Shown here: piece by piece, positions 7,920-17,544 of the stretch
Numbering within the stretch: the first letter of the stretch is position 1
Layout of the letters: each line of letters begins with the position of its first letter
NCBI GenBank assembly: GCA_019347795.1
Contig: JAHWKS010000009.1
Span: forward strand, 1 to 18,169
DNA length: 18,169 nucleotides
Direction: 5' to 3'
DNA from: Planctomycetota bacterium
GTDB lineage: Bacteria; Planctomycetota; Planctomycetia; Pirellulales; Pirellulaceae
Translations under genes and position numbers: made by a program
The notes under the pieces: model-generated
The model's input: only the letters and a program-made list of their open reading frames with translations
Told to the model about the DNA's origin: nothing
The model's database searches: none

Positions 7920-9785
7920 TCAATCAACGGATCGGGCGGCGAGGATGGCGTCGCACCGCCGAAAATGCGCCGCCTGCGTGGCGTCGTATTTCGCGCCGCG
8001 GAGATCGACGAGGTAGAAGTCGACGCCCTCGACGCGCGCCCCGCGCAGATCGGCGCCGCAGAGATTCGCTTTGCGGATTTCCTCCGGCGCCTTATACGAC
8101 TGCTCGTCATAGTCGTTCGTGTAGAAACCGGTGCGGCTTCCGTGACACGGATATGGACTGCCGACCAGCCCGCTGCGGGAGGAACCGAGATGAAAAGAGC
8201 ATTGCCGCAGATCGGCGCCGCGGAGATCCGCCTGCTCCCACTGGATGTCCGCCAGTCCGGCGCCGCACAGGCGAGCATTTCGGAAGTCGGCCCGGGTCAT
8301 CACACTGCCCGTCAGCCAGGCATGGGTGAGATCAGCGCCGCCGAACCGCGCGGCGGGAAGCTCGACGTATTCCAGGTCGCAGCTCGAGAGTTTGGCTCGC
8401 GTCAGATCGGCGCCTTGGAAGTTCGTGTCTCTTAACCTTTGATCCGATAGGTTCGCGCCGCGCAGCTTCGCCTGTTGAAAGTCGGCGCCGAGCAAGTTAG
8501 CGCCGCGAAAGTCGCAATGATCCAAACCCGCGGCGACGAGCGAGGCGCCCTCGAACTCTGCCCCGCAAAAGTTCGCCCTTGGCGCCGAAACCTCGTCCAG
8601 GCGTGACTGAACAAACCGCGCTGCAAGGAACCGGCCGTCGGTCATCACCGCACGCGACAAATCCGCGTGGCTGAAGTCGGCCCCATCCGCCTTAACTTTC
8701 TCCAGACGCGCTTTCGCCAGCCGGCAGCGGCGCAACACTGCCTCGCCGAGTTGCGAGCCGCGCAAATCAGCCTCTCGCAGGTCGGCGCGGTTGAGGTCCG
8801 CTTCACGCAGCGTAACATGAGACCGGTTGATCCCCGCCCACTGCGCCTCGGACAAATAGGCGCCTCGCAGGTTCGGGCATCGGTCGCGCTCCGGACGCCA
8901 GTTTCGATCGGACGCGAGCAGAATACTCGCCGCCATGGCCGCATTTCCAGGACGACGCCCATTCGCCAACTCCTGCAGCCGGCGTAGCGCCAGCGCGTCG
9001 CCGGCGATCAGCTTCGCCGTCTCGGCGACGAGGTCTCTCGGCAACCGAGCCGAAGGAAAGGAGAAGTCCCGTGCCTCGTGTAGTCCGGCGGCGATCTGGT
9101 CCGCTGCCTGCAATACCTGGACAAACCGGTAGCTCAGAGGCAACCGCAACACCACCGCGGGAACGTCGCGTTCGGCCAGCCGCCCCGCCAACTGGCCCGC
9201 TAGTTGGTACTCTTGGAGCAGCAGCGCCGTCGCGTAAAGCCGCACATCGCGCAGCGTCTGGATATCGCCCGCTCGCTCTAACATCTCGCGACGGAGCGCC
9301 GTCCGCACGTCGCTTATGTCATCGTTGCGGGCCATCTGCTCCGCGACCACGCGGTAGAGCTCCGGCTTTCCGTCGAGGAGCCGCCGATCCCTATCTGCCA
9401 AAAAGCGAGCCATCACGGACGAACAGCGGTCCGGATGCACCGCGAGAAGGTATTCGATTAAGTCGTCATCGCGCCAGGGCGCCAGGCGGCAACTGACATT
9501 GCCGAGCTTGAGCGATTGCCGCGCGGTGTAAACGATGACGCGGTCCGACTTCCTTGTGGAGACGTCGCGCGTGGCGTCATCGACGAGCAGAAGCCCCTCG
9601 GCGATCGGCAGCGAGGCCAGATGGGCCAGCGCCGCGCTCTTGCCGCTGCGGGGTCCGCCGACGATCTCGATCGCCTGGCGAGTATCCTCAAGACAGAGCG
9701 CGACAAGATCCTCCAGGAGGACCGTCTCATGCGTCTCAGGCGCCAGGACGCGCGGCCGCACCGGCGCCCGTCGAGGAGTGATCAT
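7920..9785 (-). CDS. P-loop NTPase / pentapeptide-repeat fusion protein, function unknown
   Basis: A 621-residue cytoplasmic-looking protein with no signal peptide or membrane helix. Residues 1-100 hold a P-loop fold: Walker A is GGPRSGKS at 43-50, and GLLLVDD at 64-70 fits a Walker B strand. Residues 100-300 are a mainly helical linker. From about 305 to 531 the sequence is an almost unbroken run of about 45 A(D/N)LxX pentapeptides in strict 5-residue register, which in known structures folds as a right-handed quadrilateral beta helix. The run is broken by a Gly/Ser/Tyr-rich segment at about 532-568, then resumes in a new register to about 600. Pentapeptide helices can mimic DNA (Qnr, MfpA) or act as scaffolds, but that role is not shown here. 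The ATG at 9785 has only a weak ribosome site; a possible promoter lies about 60 bases upstream. The architecture is clear; the activity is unknown. Confidence 0.85.
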   Translation of the reverse strand: MITPRRAPVRPRVLAPETHETVLLEDLVALCLEDTRQAIEIVGGPRSGKSAALAHLASLPIAEGLLLVDDATRDVSTRKSDRVIVYTARQSLKLGNVSCRLAPWRDDDLIEYLLAVHPDRCSSVMARFLADRDRRLLDGKPELYRVVAEQMARNDDISDVRTALRREMLERAGDIQTLRDVRLYATALLLQEYQLAGQLAGRLAERDVPAVVLRLPLSYRFVQVLQAADQIAAGLHEARDFSFPSARLPRDLVAETAKLIAGDALALRRLQELANGRRPGNAAMAASILLASDRNWRPERDRCPNLRGAYLSEAQWAGINRSHVTLREADLNRADLREADLRGSQLGEAVLRRCRLAKARLEKVKADGADFSHADLSRAVMTDGRFLAARFVQSRLDEVSAPRANFCGAEFEGASLVAAGLDHCDFRGANLLGADFQQAKLRGANLSDQRLRDTNFQGADLTRAKLSSCDLEYVELPAARFGGADLTHAWLTGSVMTRADFRNARLCGAGLADIQWEQADLRGADLRQCSFHLGSSRSGLVGSPYPCHGSRTGFYTNDYDEQSYKAPEEIRKANLCGADLRGARVEGVDFYLVDLRGAKYDATQAAHFRRCDAILAARSVD

Positions 9786-9844
9786 CGTTCCGAAAGAGAA
9801 GACGGACGCTCACGCGAGGTAAGCGAAACGCCCCACCATCTGCA

Positions 9845-9874
9845 ATGGTAGCGGCCGACGCCGGAGAGCGTCAA
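9845..9874 (-). promoter_or_regulatory. Putative promoter of the NTPase-pentapeptide gene
   Basis: On the minus strand, TTGACG (9869-9874, 5 of 6 to consensus) and TACCAT (9845-9850, 4 of 6) are separated by 18 bases, about 60 bases before the start codon at 9785. The element with inverted arms begins just upstream at 9897-9922. Confidence 0.35.
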
Positions 9875-9896
9875 TTCGCGCATCGGTGCGAAAACC

Positions 9897-10071
9897 ATCT
9901 TTCTGTCATCAATCTTTCTGTCAAAGAACATCACGGTCGCGTTCCAATCCGCGTTGCGGCGGGTTTCTCAGGACGCACTCGGACATATCGGTTCGAAGGT
10001 ACGGAGGCGGTTTCGCCGTCCCCACGAAATCGGCGAAGTCGTTAGGACAGAAAGATTATTGACAGAAAAAT
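9897..10071. repeat. Element with 26-base imperfect inverted arms built from an 11-base motif
   Basis: The left arm (9897-9922) and right arm (10046-10071) are reverse complements at 23 of 26 positions. Each arm holds two direct copies of ATCTTTCTGTC or its complement at a 15-base pitch: 9897-9907 and 9912-9922, then GACAGAAAGAT at 10046-10056 and GACAGAAAAAT at 10061-10071. The arms are AT-rich in GC-rich surroundings. The 123-base interior is GC-rich and contains a small hairpin (TTCGCCG 10012-10018 with CGGCGAA 10031-10037), but I see no gene in it. I see no target-site duplication. It fits a non-autonomous mobile or REP-like element, or a four-site protein-binding array. Confidence 0.6.
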
Positions 10072-10108
10072 GAAGAGGCCTGTTATTTTGCTACAGTCTC
10101 CACCTATC

Positions 10109-10353
10109 TCACTTTACCTGTGAAACGTGCCCTTCGTGACGCAGACGCTCTGCCGCCCGGAATACTTCCTGAACGTCTTCTCGCAGCAGCACCAGGAGCG
10201 CCCATATCCCGAACGGAATCCCGAGAATGATTACCGGCGAGCAAAATGGCAAAAGCGAGACGACGGCCGCCGTCCTGGCTTCGCTCGAATCTCGGCCTCA
10301 GCCGGCGCGGACTCGGTCGACTGCTCCGGCGCCTGATACGGATTGACGCTCAT
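10109..10353 (-). pseudogene. Frameshifted NPYQAP-type planctomycete small membrane protein
   Basis: The ATG at 10353 opens a frame beginning MSVNPYQAPEQSTES, a typical N-terminus of many small planctomycete membrane proteins, but it stops at 10231. A second frame then supplies the family's typical C-terminus: a hydrophobic helix (VVSLLPFCSPVIILGIPFGI), WALLVLLREDVQEVFRAAE, and a TGA at 10109-10111. In that frame a TGA lies at 10298-10300 with no start after it, so the frame change must fall between about 10234 and 10297. Joined, the product would be about 80 residues with one membrane helix. Some family members are longer, so a central segment may also be missing. The start is 8 bases after the FAD oxidoreductase stop, as the last gene of that operon. 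It could instead be a sequencing error or programmed frameshift; I see no slippery heptamer. Confidence 0.65.
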
Positions 10354-10361
10354 CGCGAGGT

Positions 10362-12074
10362 TCACGTACGCAGCTTCGACCAGTCCAGCTCGAAGCCCTG
10401 CTTCACCAGTAGCGATTGAAAATCGTTCAGCAGCGGCGCGTGGTTGCGGATGCGGCGGGGGGGCTCGTTCTGCTTCAGGCAGTGCGCGGCCAGGGCGCCG
10501 GCGGCCTCGCCGATGTTCCATTCCACCGGGTGCAGCCGATAGCAGCCGTTGGTGATGTGCGTTGTGCCCAGGTTTTTGCAGCCGGCCAGCAGGTTCTCCA
10601 TCCGCCGCGGGATCAACGCCCCCAGCGGAATCTGAAACGGCAGGCACGGCAGGTCGATGTAGTTGTCCCCCCCGGTGCTCGGGTGCAGGTCGAGCACGTA
10701 GTGCCCCACGCCCACCGAGTCGTCAAACGGCGCCGCCGTGACCTCGCCGGGCGGCCGGCCCGTCGCCTCGGACCGGGCCGGCGGCCAGACGTGCTGCTGG
10801 AGCACCGTGAACTCCGCCCGAATCCGCCGCGACTCGCGGACGTAGGGGAACTTGGCCAGGCCGTCGGACGTGCCCACGACATCCTTTCTCAGCCGAAGGC
10901 CGGGCCACCCCTCTTTGCCATCCGGCCGCGGCGCCTCGGTCTGGAGCCAGTAGAGAAGCGAGAGGCTCAGTTGCTTCGCCCCCTCGAGATGCCGCCGCCG
11001 CTCTTCCCCGCTCACATCAAAAATGCTCCCGAGCAGGTAATCGTTCTGCGGCCAGTTGACGATGGTGATGTCGCTCGGGTAATGCCCCGCCTCGAAGTTT
11101 TGCCGGTCGATGATCCGGCGGTACTTCCAAAGGTTCAGCGTGGGCGTCTGCGGGTCGGGCCGGCCGGCCACGGTCGGCGCGAACGACAACTCCCGCGGCT
11201 TGAGCGTTGGCGGATGAGTGTAGGTGAAATCCAACAGCCGCCCCGGCCAGGGAGGCGAAAGCTCGGGCACGTACCGGCGCCAGAAATCGTACCGGGCCGG
11301 CTTCTCGATCGTGTGGTCTTCGCCCTCCAGGTAATCCATGGCGAAGCACCACGTGAAGGCCTGGATGTTGCCGGCTTCGGCTTCCGCGGGAGCATGCGCC
11401 TCGCCGGTCTCCTGTTGCGACTCGGCGCCGGTGACGTACTCGGCTCCCGTGAGCGGGAGCAGGTCCCCCAGCTCGCTGGCGTCGATGAAGTACGCTCCGG
11501 TGACGACCCGCTCGCGCCCGTCGAGAACGTTTTTCAACACGACCGCCCGGATGCGATCCCTCTCGACCTCCGCCCGGACCGGTTCGGAGTTCAAGAGCAG
11601 CGTGAGGCGGCCGCTGCTCATGGCCGGCGCCAGCATCGCCTCGAGAACCGCCAGGGCGACCCGCGGCTCGTGGCACAGCCGCGACACCGATCCGTTTCCC
11701 GGGTTCAGGTTTTCGGCCGCCCTCGCCGCGTCGGTAAGCGGGTAATGTGTTCGGTAATAATCCCGCACGAGGTTGCGGAACCGCCGATAACTGCCGGTGC
11801 AGCCGAAGGACTCAATCCACCGGTTTTCATCGGGCGGGACCGCCTGCTGAGTGAGTTGGCCGCCGATCCAGTCGGTCGGCTCGGAGAGCACGACGCGGGC
11901 GCCCATCCGCGCAGCCGCCAGGGCCGCCGCGCATCCGCCCAGGCCGCCGCCGACGATCACCACGCAGGCCGCAAGCTCGCCGCCGGCGCGATCCTCCTCG
12001 GCTGCGCATCGCACGCGGGTCCACGCTGATGCTGCCAGGACACCGCAACTCGCAAGAAAATCACGACGCCTCAT
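10362..12074 (-). CDS. Tat-exported FAD-dependent oxidoreductase (FAD_oxidored type)
   Basis: Flavoprotein of 570 residues, predicted to be exported folded. The N-terminus MRRRDFLASCGVLAASA is a twin-arginine signal. The FAD-binding Rossmann motif VVIVGGGLGGCAAALAAARMG follows at about 38-58, then an acidic strand end (VVLSE) and WIGGQLTQQ, typical of the FAD-dependent oxidoreductase family PF12831. C-terminal motifs fitting that family are RRMENLLAGCKNLGTTHITNGCYRL and EWNIGEAAGALAAHCL, the conserved second FAD-contact region. The substrate cannot be assigned; related planctomycete proteins are annotated only as FAD-dependent oxidoreductases, often near carbohydrate or sulfatase genes. It lies 51 bases downstream of the DUF1501 gene on the same strand, so it is probably co-transcribed, and the electron-carrying heme protein at the head of the operon is a plausible redox partner. 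Confidence 0.88.
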   Translation of the reverse strand: MRRRDFLASCGVLAASAWTRVRCAAEEDRAGGELAACVVIVGGGLGGCAAALAAARMGARVVLSEPTDWIGGQLTQQAVPPDENRWIESFGCTGSYRRFRNLVRDYYRTHYPLTDAARAAENLNPGNGSVSRLCHEPRVALAVLEAMLAPAMSSGRLTLLLNSEPVRAEVERDRIRAVVLKNVLDGRERVVTGAYFIDASELGDLLPLTGAEYVTGAESQQETGEAHAPAEAEAGNIQAFTWCFAMDYLEGEDHTIEKPARYDFWRRYVPELSPPWPGRLLDFTYTHPPTLKPRELSFAPTVAGRPDPQTPTLNLWKYRRIIDRQNFEAGHYPSDITIVNWPQNDYLLGSIFDVSGEERRRHLEGAKQLSLSLLYWLQTEAPRPDGKEGWPGLRLRKDVVGTSDGLAKFPYVRESRRIRAEFTVLQQHVWPPARSEATGRPPGEVTAAPFDDSVGVGHYVLDLHPSTGGDNYIDLPCLPFQIPLGALIPRRMENLLAGCKNLGTTHITNGCYRLHPVEWNIGEAAGALAAHCLKQNEPPRRIRNHAPLLNDFQSLLVKQGFELDWSKLRT

Positions 12075-12125
12075 CGAATATCTTTCCAGCGTGGTTAATA
12101 ACCTGCACGGACACGGGGACGTCGA

Positions 12126-13583
12126 TCACGCCAGGATCGGCTCGATCACGCGGCCGCCGACGTCGGTGAGGCGGAAGTTGCGGCCGTTGTACTTGAAGGT
12201 GAGCCGCTCGTGTTCGATGCCCAACAGGTGCAGGATGGTGGCGTGCAGGTCATTGATGTGGACGCGGTCCACGGCGGCCTTGTAGCCGACCTCATCCGAC
12301 TCGCCGTAGCTGACGCCGCCCTTCACGCCGCCGCCGGCCAGCCAGGCGGTGAAGCAGTGTGGGTTATGATCGCGGCCGGGCTTCTCGCCCGTCTGCGCGA
12401 TCGGGAGCCTGCCGAACTCGCCGCACCAGATCACCAGCGTGTCTTCCAGCAGGCCGCGTTCGGCAAGGTCGGTCAAAAGCGCCGCCACCGGCTGGTCGGT
12501 TTCGCCGGCGAACTGGCGATGGTTGCCGTCGATGTCGATGTGCCCGTCCCAGGAACGCTGGTTCTCCATGCCGCCGGAGTAGATCTGCACGAACCGCACG
12601 CCCCGCTCCACCAGCCGCCGGGCCACCAGGCATTGCCGGGCGAAGTGGCCGCACTCTGGAACATCGATCCCGTAGAGCTTTTGGATGTACGCGGGCTCCG
12701 CGTCGATGTCGATCGCCTCGGGCGCCGCCGATTGCATCCGGTACGCCAATTCAAAACTCTCGATGCGGGCCGCCAGCTCGCCGTCGGCCGCGAACTGCTC
12801 GCGGTGCGTCTCGTTAAGCTGCTTCAAGAGATCGAGCTGCGAGCGTTGCAACTCATCCGTCAGCTTTTCGGGCCGCTGGAGGTTGTCGATCGGATCGCCG
12901 GTCGGCCGGAGATGCGTGCCTTGATAGACGCCGGGGAGAAAGCCGGCGCTCCAGTTGGCGGCGTGACCTTTGGGAAGGCCGCGGCCTTTGGGATCGCTCA
13001 TCACCACGAAGCCGGGCAAATCGCGGCTCTCGCTCCCGAGGCCGTAGTTGACCCACGAGCCGACGCAAGGGTAGCCCATCCGCGGCAGGCCGCAGTTCAT
13101 CATGAACAGCGCGGGCGAGTGGTTGTTCGACTCGGTGTAGCCGGAATGAATGAACGCCATGCGATCGACGTGCTGCCCGAGGCGCGGGAAGATTTCCGAG
13201 ACCATCTTCCCGGACTCGCCGCGGGGGGTGAAGGCGAAGGGGGACTTCATCAACGCGCCCACCTGATTCTTGAAGAAGCCGGTGGTGTCTTTGAACTCGG
13301 CGTCGAACTCGCGGATCGACTTGCCGTTCCACTTCTCCAGCCCCGGTTTGTAGTCCCAGGTATCGACGTGGCTGGGCCCGCCGTTGATGAAGATCCAAAT
13401 CACCCGCTTCGCCTTCGCGGGGAAGTGCGCCGGCTGGGCGGCGAACGGGTTCAACGCGCGATCCCCCAGCGGCGCCGCCTCCACCAGTCCTTCCTCGTGC
13501 AACATCCCCGCCAAAGCGAGCAGCCCGAAGCCGCAGCCGGCATGGCGCAGCATCTCGCGACGGTTGGGAAGGGGAGGAGTCAT
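12126..13583 (-). CDS. DUF1501 protein with Tat signal (sulfatase-like fold)
   Basis: Exported protein of 485 residues in the DUF1501 family, related to the alkaline phosphatase/sulfatase fold and very abundant in planctomycetes; no activity is established. The N-terminus has the twin-arginine signal RREMLRHAGCGFGLLALAG. Family motifs follow: VIWIFINGGPSHVDTWDYKP (metal-site-like Asp/His), FIHSGYTESNNHSPALFMMN, GVRFVQIYSGGMENQRSWDG, LVIWCGEFGRLP, and GRDHNPHCFTAWLAGGGVKGG, whose Asp and His probably bind metal. The length is usual for the family. The ATG at 13581-13583 has an AGGA ribosome site 7 bases upstream (13591-13594). It follows the PSCyt1/DUF1549/DUF1553 gene, its standard neighbour in planctomycetes, so the two products probably act in one extracytoplasmic complex or step. 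The 118-base gap between them holds a strong palindrome. Confidence 0.93.
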   Translation of the reverse strand: MTPPLPNRREMLRHAGCGFGLLALAGMLHEEGLVEAAPLGDRALNPFAAQPAHFPAKAKRVIWIFINGGPSHVDTWDYKPGLEKWNGKSIREFDAEFKDTTGFFKNQVGALMKSPFAFTPRGESGKMVSEIFPRLGQHVDRMAFIHSGYTESNNHSPALFMMNCGLPRMGYPCVGSWVNYGLGSESRDLPGFVVMSDPKGRGLPKGHAANWSAGFLPGVYQGTHLRPTGDPIDNLQRPEKLTDELQRSQLDLLKQLNETHREQFAADGELAARIESFELAYRMQSAAPEAIDIDAEPAYIQKLYGIDVPECGHFARQCLVARRLVERGVRFVQIYSGGMENQRSWDGHIDIDGNHRQFAGETDQPVAALLTDLAERGLLEDTLVIWCGEFGRLPIAQTGEKPGRDHNPHCFTAWLAGGGVKGGVSYGESDEVGYKAAVDRVHINDLHATILHLLGIEHERLTFKYNGRNFRLTDVGGRVIEPILA

Positions 13584-13613
13584 CTGGCGTTCCTGGATTC
13601 GGTGTTTCGTAGA

Positions 13614-13699
13614 TCGTTTAACCGCGTGCCCAGCGGGCCGCGTGGCGGCGGCGTCTACCGCTAGGTCGAGCGCGGCCCGCTGGGAACGCGGTTAAACGA
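13614..13699. repeat. 86-base palindromic repeat with 29-base arms
   Basis: The arms at 13614-13642 and 13671-13699 are reverse complements with one mismatch, reading inward TCGTTTAACCGCG, then a CCCAGCGGGCCGCG core. The 28-base centre can form a smaller GCGG/CCGC hairpin around CGTCTA. It begins 2 bases after the stop of the DUF1549 gene and lies in the leader of the DUF1501 gene, so it is transcribed. It looks like a REP-type dispersed palindrome; as RNA it could protect the 3' end of the upstream message or partly terminate it. Confidence 0.75.
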
Positions 13700-13701
13700 G
13701 G

Positions 13702-15924
<2,223 letters not shown>

Positions 15925-15990
15925 AAGATCCGACGAGGCGGGAGACGCGGAGAAGGGGAGCGGAGGAAATCCGCAGGAGGGTGAACCTCA

Positions 15991-16020
15991 AGTATGAGGA
16001 ACAACAGCCGCGTTTGTCAA
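15991..16020 (-). promoter_or_regulatory. Putative promoter of the PSCyt1/DUF1501/FAD operon
   Basis: On the minus strand, a perfect TTGACA (16015-16020) and CATACT (15991-15996, 4 of 6 to consensus) are separated by 18 bases. The leader to the ATG at 15924 would be about 60 bases. It lies in the 121-base gap after the glgC stop, so this operon can be transcribed independently of glgC. Confidence 0.5.
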
Positions 16021-16045
16021 ACGAGACGCGTGGCGCGCGTGCGCT

Positions 16046-17335
16046 CTACAGCCTCCAGCCGTCATTGAGCACGCCCTCTTTCACCACTACGGGCACTCCG
16101 TCGCGGATGTAGAGCGGGTCGTGGTCGGCGTCGGGGGCGTTCTCCTGGCGGATGATCTGCACGTTGCGGCCGATGCGGCAGTTCTTGTCGATGATCACCC
16201 CCTCGATCACGCTGCCGTCGCCGATGCCCAAGGGCGGAAGGCCGGCGGATTGATCCTTCGTGAGCTGCAGATCCGTTTCGTAGTAGTCGGCGCCGAAAAG
16301 GACCGAGTTGCGGATGGTCACCCCGTCGCCGATGATGCAGCGGATGCCGATTACGCTGTTCTCGATGACCGCCCCCTTGCCGATCCGGCAGCCATCGGCC
16401 AGCAAGGCGCCGCTCACCTGGGCCCCGTCCAGCCGCGTCGGCTGCAACATGCGGGCCCGGGTGTAGATCGGCGACTCGGGCGCCGCCAGGTTGAACGGCG
16501 GGTTCGGCGACGCCAGGCTCACGTTCGCCTCGAAGAAGGCGGCCACGGTGCCGATGTCCTCCCAGTACCCGTCGAACAGGTGCACCTGCACCTTCTTGCT
16601 GCGGATGGCGGCCGGGAAGACCTCCTTGCCGAAGTCCTGGTAGTGCTCGGTGTGCGTGAGCAGGTCGATCAGCGTCTGCCGGTCGAATAGATAGATGCCC
16701 ATGTTCGCCAGGCACTCGCGGCCCTTGCTTTCCACGCCACGGGCGTCGATCCATTTCGGGTCCATCGTGACCGTCTCCACCTCTTCCTGCTGTTGCGGCT
16801 TCTCGAGAAAGCCAACCACGCGGCCGGACTCATCCACCCGCATCACGCCCAAGGCCGAGACTTCATTGCGGGAGACGGGAAAGGCGCCGATGGTGACCTG
16901 CGCCCCCGTCTCGCGATGCACGCGGAGCATATCGCGATAGTCCATCTGATAGAGCTGATCGCCCGAGAGGATCAGCACGTAATCGGCGTCGGAGTGCTCG
17001 ATGTAGCGGAGGTTCTTGCGCACGGCGTCGGCGGTGCCTTGATACCAGTCGGTCCCCGGCTCCTCGGTCTGCTGGGCGGCCAGGATCTCGACGAAGCCGT
17101 CGCCAAAGCGGTCGAAGGTGTAGCTGCGGCGGATGTGCCGGTGCAGGCTGACCGAGAGGAACTGCGTCAACACGTAGATCTGCTTCATCCCGCTGTTGAT
17201 GCAGTTGGAGATGGGGATGTCGATCAAGCGGTACTTCCCCGCCAGCGGGACCGCGGGCTTGGAGCGATACTTGGTGAGCGGAAACAGCCGCGTACCCCGG
17301 CCGCCGCCGAGCACCATGCACATAACGCGATTCAT
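16046..17335 (-). CDS. glgC: Glucose-1-phosphate adenylyltransferase (ADP-glucose pyrophosphorylase)
   Basis: Makes ADP-glucose and pyrophosphate from ATP and glucose-1-phosphate, the committed step of bacterial glycogen synthesis, in the cytoplasm; family members are allosteric tetramers. The 429 residues are the normal length. The nucleotidyl-transfer domain starts with VLGGGRGTRLFPLTKYRSKP (about 8-27), then YRLIDIPISNCINSG, YQGTADAVRKN near 98 and the metal-site loop LSGDQLYQMDY. Substrate-binding motifs near 190-250 include VGFLEKP and ANMGIYLF; GYWEDIGTVAAFFEAN follows. The C-terminal part is a left-handed beta-helix with hexapeptide-like repeats (IGKGAVIENSVIGIRCIIGD), ending in NDGWRL. 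The N-terminal motif is close to the cyanobacterial and plant type. No other glycogen gene is in the window. It diverges from the DUF4159 gene. Confidence 0.96.
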   Translation of the reverse strand: MNRVMCMVLGGGRGTRLFPLTKYRSKPAVPLAGKYRLIDIPISNCINSGMKQIYVLTQFLSVSLHRHIRRSYTFDRFGDGFVEILAAQQTEEPGTDWYQGTADAVRKNLRYIEHSDADYVLILSGDQLYQMDYRDMLRVHRETGAQVTIGAFPVSRNEVSALGVMRVDESGRVVGFLEKPQQQEEVETVTMDPKWIDARGVESKGRECLANMGIYLFDRQTLIDLLTHTEHYQDFGKEVFPAAIRSKKVQVHLFDGYWEDIGTVAAFFEANVSLASPNPPFNLAAPESPIYTRARMLQPTRLDGAQVSGALLADGCRIGKGAVIENSVIGIRCIIGDGVTIRNSVLFGADYYETDLQLTKDQSAGLPPLGIGDGSVIEGVIIDKNCRIGRNVQIIRQENAPDADHDPLYIRDGVPVVVKEGVLNDGWRL

Positions 17336-17400
17336 GACGTCTCCCTGTGTTCGCCGCGCGCCGGCGCCTGGCCGGCGCCTTCCTGTCGCCCGCGCCCGCG

Positions 17401-17406
17401 ATTATA
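17401..17406 (-). promoter_or_regulatory. Putative -10 element of glgC
   Basis: A perfect TATAAT on the minus strand, 65 bases before the glgC start codon, in an otherwise very GC-rich stretch. No good -35 hexamer lies 16-18 bases upstream, so the promoter may depend on an activator or a different sigma factor. Confidence 0.4.
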
Positions 17407-17449
17407 CGGCGCCAGGCGTCGCAACCGAAGCACCGCTGAAGAAACCTGA

Positions 17450-17455
17450 TATAAT
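17450..17455 (+). promoter_or_regulatory. Putative -10 element of the DUF4159 gene
   Basis: A perfect TATAAT on the plus strand, 89 bases before the ATG at 17545, pointing away from the glgC -10 at 17401-17406. The -35 region is poor. The leader would be about 80 bases, with a GC-rich stretch around 17463-17480 that could fold. Confidence 0.4.
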
Positions 17456-17544
17456 CCGGTCGTGGGCGGATGGGCGCCCGTGGCCTGATTCGCGCCAGGT
17501 CATTTTCGGGGAGCCTTGCGGCACGAATAGCAACGGAGCGACTC

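Noticed and set aside
8040..8860. Recurring DNA words such as AGATCGGCGCCG that look like a short repeat array.
   Set aside because: They are the coding of repeated A-D-L-x-G pentapeptides at a 15-base period, not a CRISPR or satellite array.
10127..10336. Rightward 69-residue frame opposite the NPYQAP remnant.
   Set aside because: It is low-complexity and charged, without a ribosome site or domain; the minus strand explains this stretch better.
10416..12029. Long rightward frame (537 residues) opposite the FAD oxidoreductase.
   Set aside because: It is an antisense shadow with Arg/Pro/Val-rich composition and no motifs; the opposite strand encodes a clear flavoprotein.
12210..13664. Long rightward frame (484 residues) opposite the DUF1501 gene, crossing the palindrome.
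   Set aside because: It is an antisense shadow; it overlaps a well-supported gene and has no recognisable domain.
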